A DNA stretch of 64,000 bases from Bdellovibrio sp. qaytius (GTDB taxonomy: Bacteria; Bdellovibrionota; Bdellovibrionia; Bdellovibrionales; Bdellovibrionaceae), in the NCBI GenBank assembly GCA_004011035.1, contig CP025734.1, forward strand, positions 310,001-374,000, in the 5' to 3' direction. Under the pieces are notes generated by a model. It was given only the letters and a program-made list of their open reading frames with translations. It made no database searches and was not told where the DNA came from. Both the position numbers and the translations under genes were made by a program. Shown here in pieces: positions 42,394 to 51,854 of this stretch (position 1 is its first letter; each line of letters starts with the position of its first letter).

Positions 42394-43797
42394 TTAAAAA
42401 TTATTTTGTACCGCAAAAATAATTAACGACCCTTTTTGATCAGCACTGCTAGAATAACTGCCATTGTTGCCTTTCATGTTAAAAAGCTGCGTATGGTTGA
42501 GTTGTAACTTAAGATTTTGTTTAGAATAGAAATAATTAACTCCTACTGTAGCTGCCGTACTTGTAAACGAATTTACTAAATTAGGTTTAAGCGAGTCATA
42601 CCTGGCAGCAACCTGCCATTGTTCTGTTAGCTTATAGCCACCATCTAAAACATAGGCTGTCGATCTGACTTGGCTGACATTGCTATTCACATATTCGCTG
42701 CGAAAGTAATAGTCTGTCGAAGCCCAATTAAGACTGATTCCATAGCGATTCGGGTCAGAGCAAATAGCATCTTTGCATAATGTAAATGTGCCTACTGTAA
42801 AACCCCAAGGAAGAGTTGCCTCGATGCGACCTGAATAATCTTTGCGATCATTTTTTTCATCGACGTTAGCGCCTTGTCCATTTGACATCGCCAGTGAAGC
42901 TTTAATTTTTTCATATTTATAAGTTAACATGGCCCCCGGATCTCGGCGTTCACCATAAGTTCTTGTCAGCAGTGACCTTTCTGCAAACAATAGCTCGCTT
43001 GTTGACTGCATGCTTTCAGCGGTCGTTGGCAATTTGAATTGCCCAAGGGTGACTTCGAGATCCGGTGCTAATTTAAATGCAATACCGATATCTTGTAATA
43101 TTTTATTATCACCAGTGGTGTTAATATCATTAATCGTAGTTTTAGTAGTTCCAGAGGTGAGTACTGATGTTGAATTAGTTGAAAGACTTTTTGCAAAGTC
43201 TGCGACTAAAAACCATCGCGTATTTTCAGCACTTGAACCTGTTAATTTTAATTCGGCTCGGCGCACACGAAAATTCGTATCAGCTGCGATAGCTGATTTA
43301 GTTTGATCTTCTAAATACCAAAATTGTATCAGCGAATTGTTTTTCCATGACGGTGTGAAAGGTTCTGCCGTAGGAGCCATTGGTGCAGCAGGAGCCACAG
43401 CCACAACAGTGATAGCTGATGAAACCATAGCTGTTGTCGAAACACTTACTGGAGCCGAAGTTACGGCTGCGACTATACGCTCAATTTTTTTTTCAGAAAA
43501 TTGCACATCACCAGAAACATCCCAAATAGAGCTGTTCTTGCCGATGAAACGTTTTAAGTTAGTTCTGAAAATCCATTTTTCACTTTCAACAGAAGCTGTA
43601 GCCTTACTGCCGTCACAATGAATCGTTGGCTTTTTACTAGGGGCCTTCATGGCGCAATCTTTTAAATTAAAGTCGACGCGCAAATTTTTGCAAGAATCGC
43701 CGGAGGCATAGGCCACCGCACAATTTTTTTTAGGTTGAGCTGCAGCGGGAAGCGCTGCAGTCAAACTTAATAATCCGATGACTAGAATCGGTTTCAT
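42394..43797 (-). CDS. Phosphate-selective porin O/P-like outer-membrane protein
   Basis: The 467-residue protein has a signal peptide ([21 protein letters not shown]). An N-terminal region of about 100 residues with four Cys is followed by an Ala/Val/Thr/Pro-rich linker (about residues 115-150), then a porin barrel. Barrel landmarks are '[28 protein letters not shown]', '[32 protein letters not shown]' and the final aromatic residue Phe. OprO/OprP-family members pass phosphate or polyphosphate; selectivity is not shown here. The Cys-rich extension is unusual. The start overlaps the chemoreceptor stop by ATGA. Confidence 0.88.
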   Translation of the reverse strand: MKPILVIGLLSLTAALPAAAQPKKNCAVAYASGDSCKNLRVDFNLKDCAMKAPSKKPTIHCDGSKATASVESEKWIFRTNLKRFIGKNSSIWDVSGDVQFSEKKIERIVAAVTSAPVSVSTTAMVSSAITVVAVAPAAPMAPTAEPFTPSWKNNSLIQFWYLEDQTKSAIAADTNFRVRRAELKLTGSSAENTRWFLVADFAKSLSTNSTSVLTSGTTKTTINDINTTGDNKILQDIGIAFKLAPDLEVTLGQFKLPTTAESMQSTSELLFAERSLLTRTYGERRDPGAMLTYKYEKIKASLAMSNGQGANVDEKNDRKDYSGRIEATLPWGFTVGTFTLCKDAICSDPNRYGISLNWASTDYYFRSEYVNSNVSQVRSTAYVLDGGYKLTEQWQVAARYDSLKPNLVNSFTSTAATVGVNYFYSKQNLKLQLNHTQLFNMKGNNGSYSSSADQKGSLIIFAVQNNF

Positions 43798-45509
43798 TCG
43801 TCACCGCTGGCTTTTAGATCGTGATATGACGGCACTTCTAAACTACTTTTTTTATGTTTGAAGCTAACGACTTTATTTGAAGGTTTAAAACTTTCGCTTT
43901 TGCGTGGCGAGTAGTTTGATTGCTGAGGTACTGCCGTACTTAATCCGTAGACGATAAGTTGCATTTCGTTCACTAGTGTAGATAGCGATTCAGATTGTGC
44001 AGCTAACTCAACAGAAGCCGATGCCGATGTTTGTGAAATCGAAGCATTTTGTTGGGTCACAGTGTCCATTTGTGACATTGCTTTTGTGATTTCTTGAATT
44101 CCGATAGATTGCTCTTTTGAAGAACTAGAAATTTCGATCACCATCGAGCTCACATCAGCAGCTTCGGCCACGATTTGTTCTAAAATTTCGCCACATTGTG
44201 TAGCGATCGTGTGGCCACGCTCAACTTTATCTTTACCAATTAAAATTAAACCTTCAACACGCTCCTTAGTTTCTGAAACGATTTGGTTTACTTTTTTAAT
44301 ACTTTCTTCAAGTGTGCTAGAAATTTCTTGCGCGGCATTTCCGCTCATTTGTGCTAAATTTCCAACTTCTTCGGCGACCACAGAGAATCCTTTTCCGTGT
44401 TCACCGGCACGAGCCGCTTCAACTGAAGCATTGAATGATAATAATTTAGTTTGAAATACGATATCTTTGATGACTGTCGTTTTTGCGCCGATATCCATGA
44501 TCACACGAGTGATCTCAGCAATATTTTTATTTGATTCTTCAACGGCATTCATGATTTGGCCGTTACTTTCGTTAATATCAGAAATGGCTGTCATCATTTC
44601 TGTCACAACGTTACGACCTTTTTGTGCTACTTGTTGGCTGGTCGCTGCTTTATCTCTAGATTTTTCGGCGTTATCAGAGTTTTTTGAAACCATCGCAGAG
44701 AGTTCTTCAACCGCAGATGAAGTTTCTTGAACCGCGGCCGCTTGTTCAGACGCTGAACTAGATAAACTTTCACTTGAAGTGGCAATTTCAGTAGCTGCTG
44801 AATTTAACTGCGTAGCTCCTTCAACTAGATTTTTTGAAACTGAAACTAATTGATTAGAAAGACTGCGGGCAAAAAGCACACCCATTGTTAATGAAAGCAT
44901 AAAACCAAAAGCCACAAGAACCATAGCTAAAGTTGATTGGGCTTTGCTGGTTTCTGTAGCTTCAGCTGTCCATTTTGCAGCTTCAGTATTATGAAATTTT
45001 GATAGCGCAGCAGTTTTATCATAAAAAACATTTCGTACTTTACTAAAATCAGTTCGATAAGAATTTGCAAACTCAGCGCGATCAGCCGGCGAGCCAGACA
45101 TTGCTAAGGGTAAGGCTTCATCAATGCGTTTTTGAACGGCATTGTAGCTTTCAATAAAATCGTCATAGATTTCTTTTTCGCCAGGTACAAATTCGACAGC
45201 ATCATAAGCTGTTTTTGCATCAGCGAATTTTTTTTGTTCTTCTTTAATGCGTTCATTTAAACGTTTAAATTCTTTTTCGTCGTTTCCGGGTAAAGTCATC
45301 TGAGTTAAAAGTCGTAAGCTATCATTTCCTGCCGCTTTCATATTAATGACGGCAACGGCATTCGGAAAGTTGACGTGAACGACATGACTAAATAATTTAT
45401 CAGTGGTTTTTAAGGCGTTGACGGCGATTGCGCCTACGATGAGTAGCAAGATAGAGCTGATTGCAAACATTGAAATCAGCTTTGCTTTGAGGCCAAATTT
45501 ATTAAACAT
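43794..45509 (-). CDS. Methyl-accepting chemotaxis protein
   Basis: About 571 residues from the ATG at 45509, where AAGGAG lies 6 bases upstream; the longer frame from 45533 is disfavoured. Domain order: membrane segment 1 (about residues 6-30), a 4-helix-bundle periplasmic sensor (4HB_MCP type), membrane segment 2 (about 190-215), then a long cytoplasmic coiled coil with the signalling tip ('[36 protein letters not shown]', read in pieces). No C-terminal CheR/CheB-binding pentapeptide is seen. It would feed CheA/CheW encoded nearby on the other strand. The stop is coupled to the porin start by a 4-base overlap. Confidence 0.95.
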   Translation of the reverse strand: MFNKFGLKAKLISMFAISSILLLIVGAIAVNALKTTDKLFSHVVHVNFPNAVAVINMKAAGNDSLRLLTQMTLPGNDEKEFKRLNERIKEEQKKFADAKTAYDAVEFVPGEKEIYDDFIESYNAVQKRIDEALPLAMSGSPADRAEFANSYRTDFSKVRNVFYDKTAALSKFHNTEAAKWTAEATETSKAQSTLAMVLVAFGFMLSLTMGVLFARSLSNQLVSVSKNLVEGATQLNSAATEIATSSESLSSSASEQAAAVQETSSAVEELSAMVSKNSDNAEKSRDKAATSQQVAQKGRNVVTEMMTAISDINESNGQIMNAVEESNKNIAEITRVIMDIGAKTTVIKDIVFQTKLLSFNASVEAARAGEHGKGFSVVAEEVGNLAQMSGNAAQEISSTLEESIKKVNQIVSETKERVEGLILIGKDKVERGHTIATQCGEILEQIVAEAADVSSMVIEISSSSKEQSIGIQEITKAMSQMDTVTQQNASISQTSASASVELAAQSESLSTLVNEMQLIVYGLSTAVPQQSNYSPRKSESFKPSNKVVSFKHKKSSLEVPSYHDLKASGDE

Positions 45510-45592
45510 ACGTGCTCCTTTAGAGTTTTTCATAGTTGTTTTATTATCGGTGAAAATTTTTGTTAAAAAATGAAGAGATTGTGAACCGGAGT

Positions 45593-45985
45593 CTAGGCGA
45601 CTTTTTTAAATGCCTCGACCATTTTGATTTGCAAGGTTTGCATACTAAAAGGTTTTATGACATACGCAGATACACCGACTGTTAACGCTTCTAATACCTG
45701 AGCTTTTTCAGATTCAGCAGTGACTAACATAAATGGTAATTTTGCAAAGCGACTATCAGTGCGTACTTTTTTTAAAAGATCGATGCCTGATCCATTTGGC
45801 ATATTCCAATCTGAAATGACCAAACCATAGTCTGCATTAGGTGCGGAGATAGCTTCCCAGCCTTTTAAGCCATCTTCACTTTCTGTGATATTTTCAAAAC
45901 CTAAATCTTTTAAGGCTTTAGCGACAATCTTTCGCATAGTTTTCATGTCATCGATAATAAGAATCTTGGTGCTGGTGCTGAACAT
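45593..45985 (-). CDS. cheY: CheY-like response regulator
   Basis: About 130 residues from the ATG at 45985 (AGGAG upstream), single receiver domain. Acidic pair in '[14 protein letters not shown]', phospho-acceptor Asp in '[12 protein letters not shown]', Thr in 'LVTAESEK' and Lys in '[11 protein letters not shown]' are the expected sites. The 'DWNMP' form is typical of CheY. It would be phosphorylated by CheA and act on a motor or an output. It sits between the STAS-CheX phosphatase-type gene and the MCP gene in the minus-strand che arm. Confidence 0.9.
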   Translation of the reverse strand: MFSTSTKILIIDDMKTMRKIVAKALKDLGFENITESEDGLKGWEAISAPNADYGLVISDWNMPNGSGIDLLKKVRTDSRFAKLPFMLVTAESEKAQVLEALTVGVSAYVIKPFSMQTLQIKMVEAFKKVA

Positions 45986-46004
45986 CGTGTGTGTCTCCTG
46001 TAAA

Positions 46005-46835
46005 TTATTTTTGGGGATCAAATGAAATTTCGACTCTAAAAAAACCAAAAGCCGTCTTAAATGGTAAAACGATCACCTTTTGATAAGTGGTTTGACGAAT
46101 TTTAATTTTTTCGCCTGATAAAATAGTTGGCAAAGCCGGAGCCAACTTAAAATTACATTGTTCGTTGAGTTTAGTTTTAGCGCTGCCATAAATGATATTA
46201 AGTAATTCACCGGCAGCGTCTTCGATTTCTTCATTAATTTTATCTACGCTTTCGCCAAACATTGATTCGTAGATTTTTAGAAATACGACTTCAGGAAAAG
46301 CTAAAGTGATTGAACCATTAAATTGTTCAGTCGTGAGTGAAATAACACCTGCAATTGAGATGTCATCTGTTCTAGATTTTTCATTAAGATCAATAAGTTG
46401 AGGTTTTTGTGCTTCGCACTTAGTGTTAGCCGTTTGTTCGAGCGTCATTAATGTAGCTTCTAAAAAAGGGTTAATCATTTGCACATCAAGACCAGATTTT
46501 TTTTGATTCACTTTATTGGTATAGCTATCTAAATCTGTCGATACATTTAACGCATCTGATATGCCAGCCAATTTGAATTGCTGATTTAATTCTGGATCTA
46601 AATTATGACTTACAATTTGTCGTCCAGCTTTGCGAATAATTTGCGAAACTGTAATTAGTGATCGATACGTTGATTGTTTACAGGTTGTGGTTTTATTAAA
46701 GTTAAATGCGTAAAGCTCGACCGTTGTAATTGATAGCCAATCTTTGGCTTTAAGTTGTAAAAGATCAGCAAATTCATTGTCCAGATTTTCTGGCAGTTCA
46801 ATAGACATGATCGAACCATTAGTTTGAATATTCAT
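46005..46835 (-). CDS. STAS-like and CheX fusion protein
   Basis: The 276-residue protein has an N-terminal STAS-type segment (about residues 5-95; 'KQSTYRSLITVSQIIRKAGRQIVSHNLD') and a C-terminal CheX domain (about 118-270). CheX landmarks are 'NPFLEATLMTLEQTANTKC' and the phosphatase helix 'EEIEDAAGELLNIIYGSAK', which contains the ExxN pattern that removes phosphate from CheY-P. It would therefore end the CheY signal encoded next to it. STAS domains usually carry out protein-protein control. Fusion of STAS to CheX is unusual to my knowledge. First gene of the minus-strand che arm. Confidence 0.8.
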   Translation of the reverse strand: MNIQTNGSIMSIELPENLDNEFADLLQLKAKDWLSITTVELYAFNFNKTTTCKQSTYRSLITVSQIIRKAGRQIVSHNLDPELNQQFKLAGISDALNVSTDLDSYTNKVNQKKSGLDVQMINPFLEATLMTLEQTANTKCEAQKPQLIDLNEKSRTDDISIAGVISLTTEQFNGSITLAFPEVVFLKIYESMFGESVDKINEEIEDAAGELLNIIYGSAKTKLNEQCNFKLAPALPTILSGEKIKIRQTTYQKVIVLPFKTAFGFFRVEISFDPQK

Positions 46836-46998
46836 TTAGTTATGCCTCAAAAAGATTATGTAATTTCCAACATTACTTCGGTGGATATTTGTTTCTAGAA
46901 TCAAAGCTCTTTTGCTAAGTGTTTGAAAACAATAGTGTAAATTTCAATTATGAAGAAATTGTGAATTTCAATTGTTAAGAGAATGTTAAACGAGGGCT

Positions 46999-47059
46999 GG
47001 GTCAGTTTAATTTATTAAAGGACCCGTCGATCATGTATTTATGGAAGATAATGAAATAA
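46999..47059 (+). promoter_or_regulatory. cheA leader hairpin and overlapping short ORF
   Basis: GGGTC (46999-47003) pairs with GACCC (47021-47025), and an inner TTTAAT/ATTAAA adds 6 bp. The right arm contains AAAGGA, a Shine-Dalgarno sequence, at 18 bases from the cheA ATG but about 10 bases from an ATG at 47033. That ATG opens an 8-codon frame (MYLWKIMK) that overlaps the cheA start and stops at 47057-47059. Confidence 0.4.
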
Positions 47060-48645
47060 AAATTGGATTTTTAGAAGAAGGCGAACAGGTCATTGAAGAA
47101 ATGGAGACATTACTTTTAGATCTCGAGCTAACTGCAGATAAAAAAGAAACTTTCGACGGTATTTTTCGTGCCGTTCATAATGTTAAAGGCAGTGCCAAGG
47201 CCGTTGGTTTTGATCAACTGGGTGCCTTTTGCCATGATCTTGAGACGTATCTATTAGTGTATAAAAATGGTGATCAGCCACTTACAAAAGAAGTTATAAA
47301 TCGTTTATTACAATCTCGTGATATTATTGCAGCTGCATTTACAGCTTATAAAAAAGATTTAAATGCAAATTTCGATTTTAATGTAAGTTTTGACGGTGAG
47401 GAATCAACTGAAGAGAGCACTGAGACAGATATAAGTACGACTGGATTAGTTGTAAGCAAAAAAACAACGAACAGCAACGACACTTCTGTGCGTGTAAATT
47501 TACAGCGCGTCGATAAATTAATTAATGCTGTGGGTGAATTAGTAGTTTTAGATTCAGTGTTGCGCCAGCAGTGCATTAAATCAATGGATCAGGCGATATT
47601 AAAAACAGTCGAGCAGGCCGGAAAAATCATTCGTGAAGTTCAGGATCTATCGATGAGTTTACGTATGGTGCCAGTTAAGCCGCTCGTGCAAAAACTGCAA
47701 AGAATCAGTCGCGATACATCTTCGACTTTAGAAAAAAGCATCGATTTTCGTGTTGTCGGTGAAGATATTGAAATTGATAAAACTATTTTAGACAGTATCA
47801 GTGACCCACTCGTACATATTGTGCGTAATGCTATCGATCACGGTATCGAAAACCCCGAAGATCGCGTAATTCAAGGTAAGCCGGTCGCTGGGTTTTTAGA
47901 ATTAAGTTTTTCGCAAGAAGGCGGTAAATTAGTTTTACGATTAAAAGATGATGGTAAAGGCTTAGATCAACAGCGTATCGTCGCAAAAGCGATCGAAAAA
48001 GGTTTAATCACCTCAGGTGATCATATGAGTGAGCAACAAGTTTTTGAACTTATTTTTGCTCCTGGATTTTCAACAAAAGCCAATGTGACAGAAGTTTCTG
48101 GGCGTGGTGTTGGTATGGATGTGGTTCGAACCAGTGTTGAATCACTCGGTGGGCAAATTGAAATTACTTCTGTGTTACACAAAGGCACAGAGTTTACAAT
48201 TGCATTGCCATTAACAGTAGCGATCATCGAAGGAATGGTGGTTAAAACCACAAAAGATAATTTTATTATTCCTTTCACCCAAGTTTCTGAAACAGTAAAA
48301 ATTAGCGATGAAAATTTAACAAAGGGTTCTGAATCAGGAACTTTACTTAATTTGCGCGGACGTTATTTACCAGTCTATTCGTTGCGCGAATTATTAGGTG
48401 ATAAAAAATCTGATAAAAAAAATGGTATCGGTATTATTGCTAAATCAGCACGAGTCAATTTTGTTGTCTTAGTTGATGATGTCGTTGGCCAGCAACAGAT
48501 CGTCGTTAAACAACTGGGTGCAGAGCTTTCGGGGTTTAAACGTTTTATTGGTTCTGGCGTTTTGGGCGATGGAAAACCAGCCTTAATCTTAGATTTAGCG
48601 CAATTAGCAGATGAAGAATTAAAAAGAGTAAAGGATGTAGGATGA
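47041..48645 (+). CDS. cheA: Chemotaxis histidine kinase CheA
   Basis: The 534-residue protein has an Hpt domain with phospho-acceptor His46 ('RAVHNVKGSAK'), then a short acidic/Ser-Thr linker with no recognisable P2 domain. A dimerisation domain follows ('VNLQRVDKLINAVGELVVLDSVL'), then an ATPase with N box 'HIVRNAIDHGIE', G1 'DDGKGLD' and G2 'GRGVGMDVV'. A CheW-like regulatory domain ends it. It phosphorylates CheY- and CheB-type receivers. CheA is usually 600-700 residues; the missing P2 explains the short length. The stop overlaps the cheW start by ATGA. Confidence 0.96.
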   Translation: MEDNEIKIGFLEEGEQVIEEMETLLLDLELTADKKETFDGIFRAVHNVKGSAKAVGFDQLGAFCHDLETYLLVYKNGDQPLTKEVINRLLQSRDIIAAAFTAYKKDLNANFDFNVSFDGEESTEESTETDISTTGLVVSKKTTNSNDTSVRVNLQRVDKLINAVGELVVLDSVLRQQCIKSMDQAILKTVEQAGKIIREVQDLSMSLRMVPVKPLVQKLQRISRDTSSTLEKSIDFRVVGEDIEIDKTILDSISDPLVHIVRNAIDHGIENPEDRVIQGKPVAGFLELSFSQEGGKLVLRLKDDGKGLDQQRIVAKAIEKGLITSGDHMSEQQVFELIFAPGFSTKANVTEVSGRGVGMDVVRTSVESLGGQIEITSVLHKGTEFTIALPLTVAIIEGMVVKTTKDNFIIPFTQVSETVKISDENLTKGSESGTLLNLRGRYLPVYSLRELLGDKKSDKKNGIGIIAKSARVNFVVLVDDVVGQQQIVVKQLGAELSGFKRFIGSGVLGDGKPALILDLAQLADEELKRVKDVG

Positions 48646-49094
48646 AAATCACACAAAAGTTTTTAAGTTTTATAGTCGGTAATGAATGTTTTGCGATTCC
48701 CTTATTGAAAGTGCGTGAGGTGATCGGAATGCCAGACGTTACGGCGATTCCACAAGCGCCAAATCATGTTGTAGGAATAATCAATTTGCGTGGGCAAATT
48801 ATAACTATTTTTGATTTGCGTTCACGCTTAAATGCAAATACGAAAGGCGAGCAGCCTACAGTCATTATTTGCGAAATGCCTTTTGGACAAATGGGTATTA
48901 TTGTTGATTTGGTATCAAGCGTATTATCAGCAGAATCAGAGCAAATTTCTGAAGTGCCGCCAGGATCACGTGCTGCTAGTCATGATTTTATCACCAGCAT
49001 CTATTCTAAAGACGATGAGTTGATTTTAATGTTGGACGTTGAAAGAGTGATTGGTCGAGATATTAAGGTGTCTCATACAGCGAGCGCCGCTTAA
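48642..49094 (+). CDS. cheW: Chemotaxis adaptor CheW
   Basis: The 150-residue CheW domain shows 'FIVGNECFAIPLLKVREVIGM', 'IPQAPNHVVGIINLRGQIITIFDLRSRL' (read in pieces) and 'ILMLDVERVIG' at the end. It links chemoreceptors to CheA. Overlaps cheA by 4 bases and shares TAATG with the next gene. Confidence 0.96.
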   Translation: MKITQKFLSFIVGNECFAIPLLKVREVIGMPDVTAIPQAPNHVVGIINLRGQIITIFDLRSRLNANTKGEQPTVIICEMPFGQMGIIVDLVSSVLSAESEQISEVPPGSRAASHDFITSIYSKDDELILMLDVERVIGRDIKVSHTASAA

Positions 49095-50785
49095 TGAAAA
49101 ATAACAAGTTAGCCATCATGTCACTAGCCTCTGAAGTTTCAGAGGTTTCTGGCGTTCAGCTGGGAGAAAAACAACACGACATGGTGATTCAGCGTTTGCG
49201 AAGACGTATGACTTTGCTGGGCTTAAAAACAGAAGTTGAATACATTGAGTATTATCGAAATAATCGTACCGAAGAATTTCGCGAATTGATTTCTTTGTTC
49301 ACGACTCATCATACTTATTTCTTTCGCGAATTTAAACATTTTGAAATTCTGCGGCAACACACGCTACCGAAATTGATTCCGCTCGTGCGTAAACGGGCTG
49401 ATAAAACTATTCATTTGTGGTCAGCAGCGTGTAGTCGCGGGCATGAGGTTTATTCATTAGCTATTTTTATCGAGCAATGTTTAAAAGAATTGGCACCTGA
49501 TCTTAATTTTCACCTGCATGGAACAGATATTGACGCCATTTCAGTCGAATTCGCTAAGAACGGTGTCTTCGCTAAAAAAGAAGTAGATACAATTCCATTA
49601 GCCTACCAAACCGGAACCTTTGTTCGAGGCCGCGGAGAGTATTCTGAATTTACCCGTGTACATCAACGTTTACATGAGCGCTGTTCGTTTGATGTGGCTA
49701 ATTTAGTTGATGTTAAGACCTGGCCTAAACAAAATTTTGATATTATTTTTTGTCGCAATGTTTTTATATATTTTTCTGCGAACGATATGGAAAAAACAGC
49801 CAGAAACTTTCAAAAAAAGTTAAATGAAGACGGCCATTTGTTTTTAGGACTTACTGAAACTTTGAATGGATTAGATGTAAACTTAAAGCCAGTCGGGCCA
49901 TCCGTGTATTCAACACCGAAAGAGAAATCAGCCATCTTATCTTTAGTGACGAATCAAAAGCCGACGCCATTGCCGCCAGCTCCACAAGTACATGTTCGTC
50001 GTGTATTGTGCGTCGATGATTCGCCCACTATTTTAAGTTTGTTGAAACAAACTTTTACCCGCGCTGATGGTTTTGTGGTGGCAGACACCGCAAGTAACGG
50101 CAAAGAAGCCCTAGATAAAATTTCAAAAAATAATTATGACTTAATTACTTTAGATATTCATATGCCTATCATGAACGGCATAGAATTTTTAAAACACAGT
50201 TTAAATATAAAGCGCCCGCCAGTGATTGTGATTAGCTCTGTTGATCGACAAGAACAATCGTTAGCCTTAGAAGCTTTGCGATTAGGTGCAAAAGACTATG
50301 TTGAAAAACCCAGTCTTAAAACATTTGATATCAGTCGCGAGGAAATTTTATTAAAGGCGCGCACAATTGCCATAGATAATAAACTGAGCAGCTTTGATAA
50401 CTCATTAGATAAAGCCTTTGGCGGAAAAGAAATTGCAGCGAACGCTTATGGGCAAATTGCTGTGCTTCATGCTCCAATTGATTTAGTGCGAGCACAATCC
50501 TATGCAGCTACAAATGCAACGCCAGCGTTAAAAAACTGTCTTTTACCATTTCAGGGTTTTCTGCTGCCGCTTGAAATTAAATCATGTGATGCCGTGGTTA
50601 TTTTAAGTGTGTTTCCAATTCCGGTCTTAGAGCAAATTAAAAAGTCAGGTAAAAAAATATATTTATTAGAAGATGCCTATAGCCATTTAAAATCTCAGTT
50701 AATCAAAGATTTTGAATTGTATCCCATGGCCAGTCTTAGTTATGCAGTAAGTCGGTATGTCAGGGAGCAAAATGATAAAAAATAA
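49094..50785 (+). CDS. CheR methyltransferase fused to a CheB-type receiver and an extra domain
   Basis: The 563-residue protein has a CheR methyltransferase at residues 1-275, with SAM motif 'LWSAACSRGHEVYSLAI' (the usual SxGEEPYS becomes SRGHEVYS) and 'FDIIFCRNVFIYF'. A receiver domain at about 300-425 has Asp354 ('LITLDIHMPIMNG') and resembles the receiver of CheB. The last 120 residues form an unrecognised domain. It would methylate the MCP under receiver control. The start shares a base with the cheW stop. Its last 14 bases overlap cheB. Confidence 0.85.
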   Translation: MKNNKLAIMSLASEVSEVSGVQLGEKQHDMVIQRLRRRMTLLGLKTEVEYIEYYRNNRTEEFRELISLFTTHHTYFFREFKHFEILRQHTLPKLIPLVRKRADKTIHLWSAACSRGHEVYSLAIFIEQCLKELAPDLNFHLHGTDIDAISVEFAKNGVFAKKEVDTIPLAYQTGTFVRGRGEYSEFTRVHQRLHERCSFDVANLVDVKTWPKQNFDIIFCRNVFIYFSANDMEKTARNFQKKLNEDGHLFLGLTETLNGLDVNLKPVGPSVYSTPKEKSAILSLVTNQKPTPLPPAPQVHVRRVLCVDDSPTILSLLKQTFTRADGFVVADTASNGKEALDKISKNNYDLITLDIHMPIMNGIEFLKHSLNIKRPPVIVISSVDRQEQSLALEALRLGAKDYVEKPSLKTFDISREEILLKARTIAIDNKLSSFDNSLDKAFGGKEIAANAYGQIAVLHAPIDLVRAQSYAATNATPALKNCLLPFQGFLLPLEIKSCDAVVILSVFPIPVLEQIKKSGKKIYLLEDAYSHLKSQLIKDFELYPMASLSYAVSRYVREQNDKK

Positions 50786-51821
50786 AATCAGAACTTTAAT
50801 TGTGGATGACTCTGTCACCATTCGAAAAGTGATTCGACATTTATTAGAATCAGACCCACGTTTTGAAGTCGTGGGCGAAGCCGCTCAACCCAGTGAAGCG
50901 TTGAAAGAAATTCGTTTGCGCAATATTGATTTGATCACAATGGATTTACACTTGCCGCAAAAAACAGGGGCGGCTCTGATCAAAGAATACATGGCGATAC
51001 GCCCAATTCCTACAGTAGTGATCAGCTCGCTGCGTCCTGAAGAGTCGCATTTGGTTTTAGAAAGTTTAGAAAACGGCGCAGTTGATTATATTCAAAAGCC
51101 TGATCAAAAAACTATTCTAGCAAACCGAGTTGAAATTTTGGATCGGCTATTTCAGGCGGCACAAGCTAAACTTGTGCTAAATCTAAAACATTCAAAACAA
51201 GAAGCCTTGTTGTCACAATCAAGCAATGCGCTTTTAGTTATTGGTGCATCCACTGGCGGAACAGAGGCCATAAAAACTTTACTGACTCAATTAGGAACTC
51301 AAATCCCTCCAACACTTATCGTTCAGCATATCCCGCCATTTTTTAGCGAGGCATTTGCACAGCGATTAAATAAACTTTTTCCGTTTGAAGTCAAAGAAGC
51401 CAAGAACGGGGATAAAGTTCAGGAAAATCGTGTTTTGATTGCCCCGGGTGGTTTTCAAATGAGGCTGGTAAAAAAGGGCTCAGACTTTTTTGTGGCCATT
51501 GAAGATAGCCCACCTGTGAATCGTCATAAGCCCTCAGTTGATTTTTTATTTGATTCAGTCAGGCGTGAGTATACAGGTCCTAAAGTTGCGGTACTTCTTA
51601 CGGGCATGGGAGCAGATGGTGCCGAAGGAATGTTAAAGCTCAGATCAGTTGGCACTTACACTATTGCGCAAGATGAACAAACGAGTGTTGTATTTGGTAT
51701 GCCGCGTGAAGCTATAAAGCGAAATGCTGCTGTTAAAGTATGTGGTTTACATGAAATGGGAGCGGCCATTCAACAAGGCTTTGTTAGTTTGTTGAGTCCA
51801 AAAAAGGGCCAGGCAAGTTGA
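50772..51821 (+). CDS. cheB: Chemoreceptor methylesterase CheB
   Basis: About 349 residues from the ATG at 50772 (AGGGAG upstream; the frame from 50757 is disfavoured). Receiver with Asp58 ('LITMDLHLPQKTG') is followed by the CheB methylesterase domain with catalytic Ser in 'GASTGGTEAIK', His in 'IVQHIPPFFSEAFAQRL' and Asp in 'LTGMGADGAEGM'. It removes methyl groups (or deamidates) from MCP glutamates, opposing CheR. Overlaps the CheR fusion gene by 14 bases. Confidence 0.95.
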   Translation: MIKNKIRTLIVDDSVTIRKVIRHLLESDPRFEVVGEAAQPSEALKEIRLRNIDLITMDLHLPQKTGAALIKEYMAIRPIPTVVISSLRPEESHLVLESLENGAVDYIQKPDQKTILANRVEILDRLFQAAQAKLVLNLKHSKQEALLSQSSNALLVIGASTGGTEAIKTLLTQLGTQIPPTLIVQHIPPFFSEAFAQRLNKLFPFEVKEAKNGDKVQENRVLIAPGGFQMRLVKKGSDFFVAIEDSPPVNRHKPSVDFLFDSVRREYTGPKVAVLLTGMGADGAEGMLKLRSVGTYTIAQDEQTSVVFGMPREAIKRNAAVKVCGLHEMGAAIQQGFVSLLSPKKGQAS

Positions 51822-51854
51822 CCAAAAATCGAAGCCTTAACATAATTAAACATA

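Noticed and set aside
43010-44730. Plus-strand frames antisense to the porin and MCP genes
   Set aside because: They mirror Ala/Ser/Thr-rich coding sequence; both minus-strand genes have clear domains and ribosome-binding sites.
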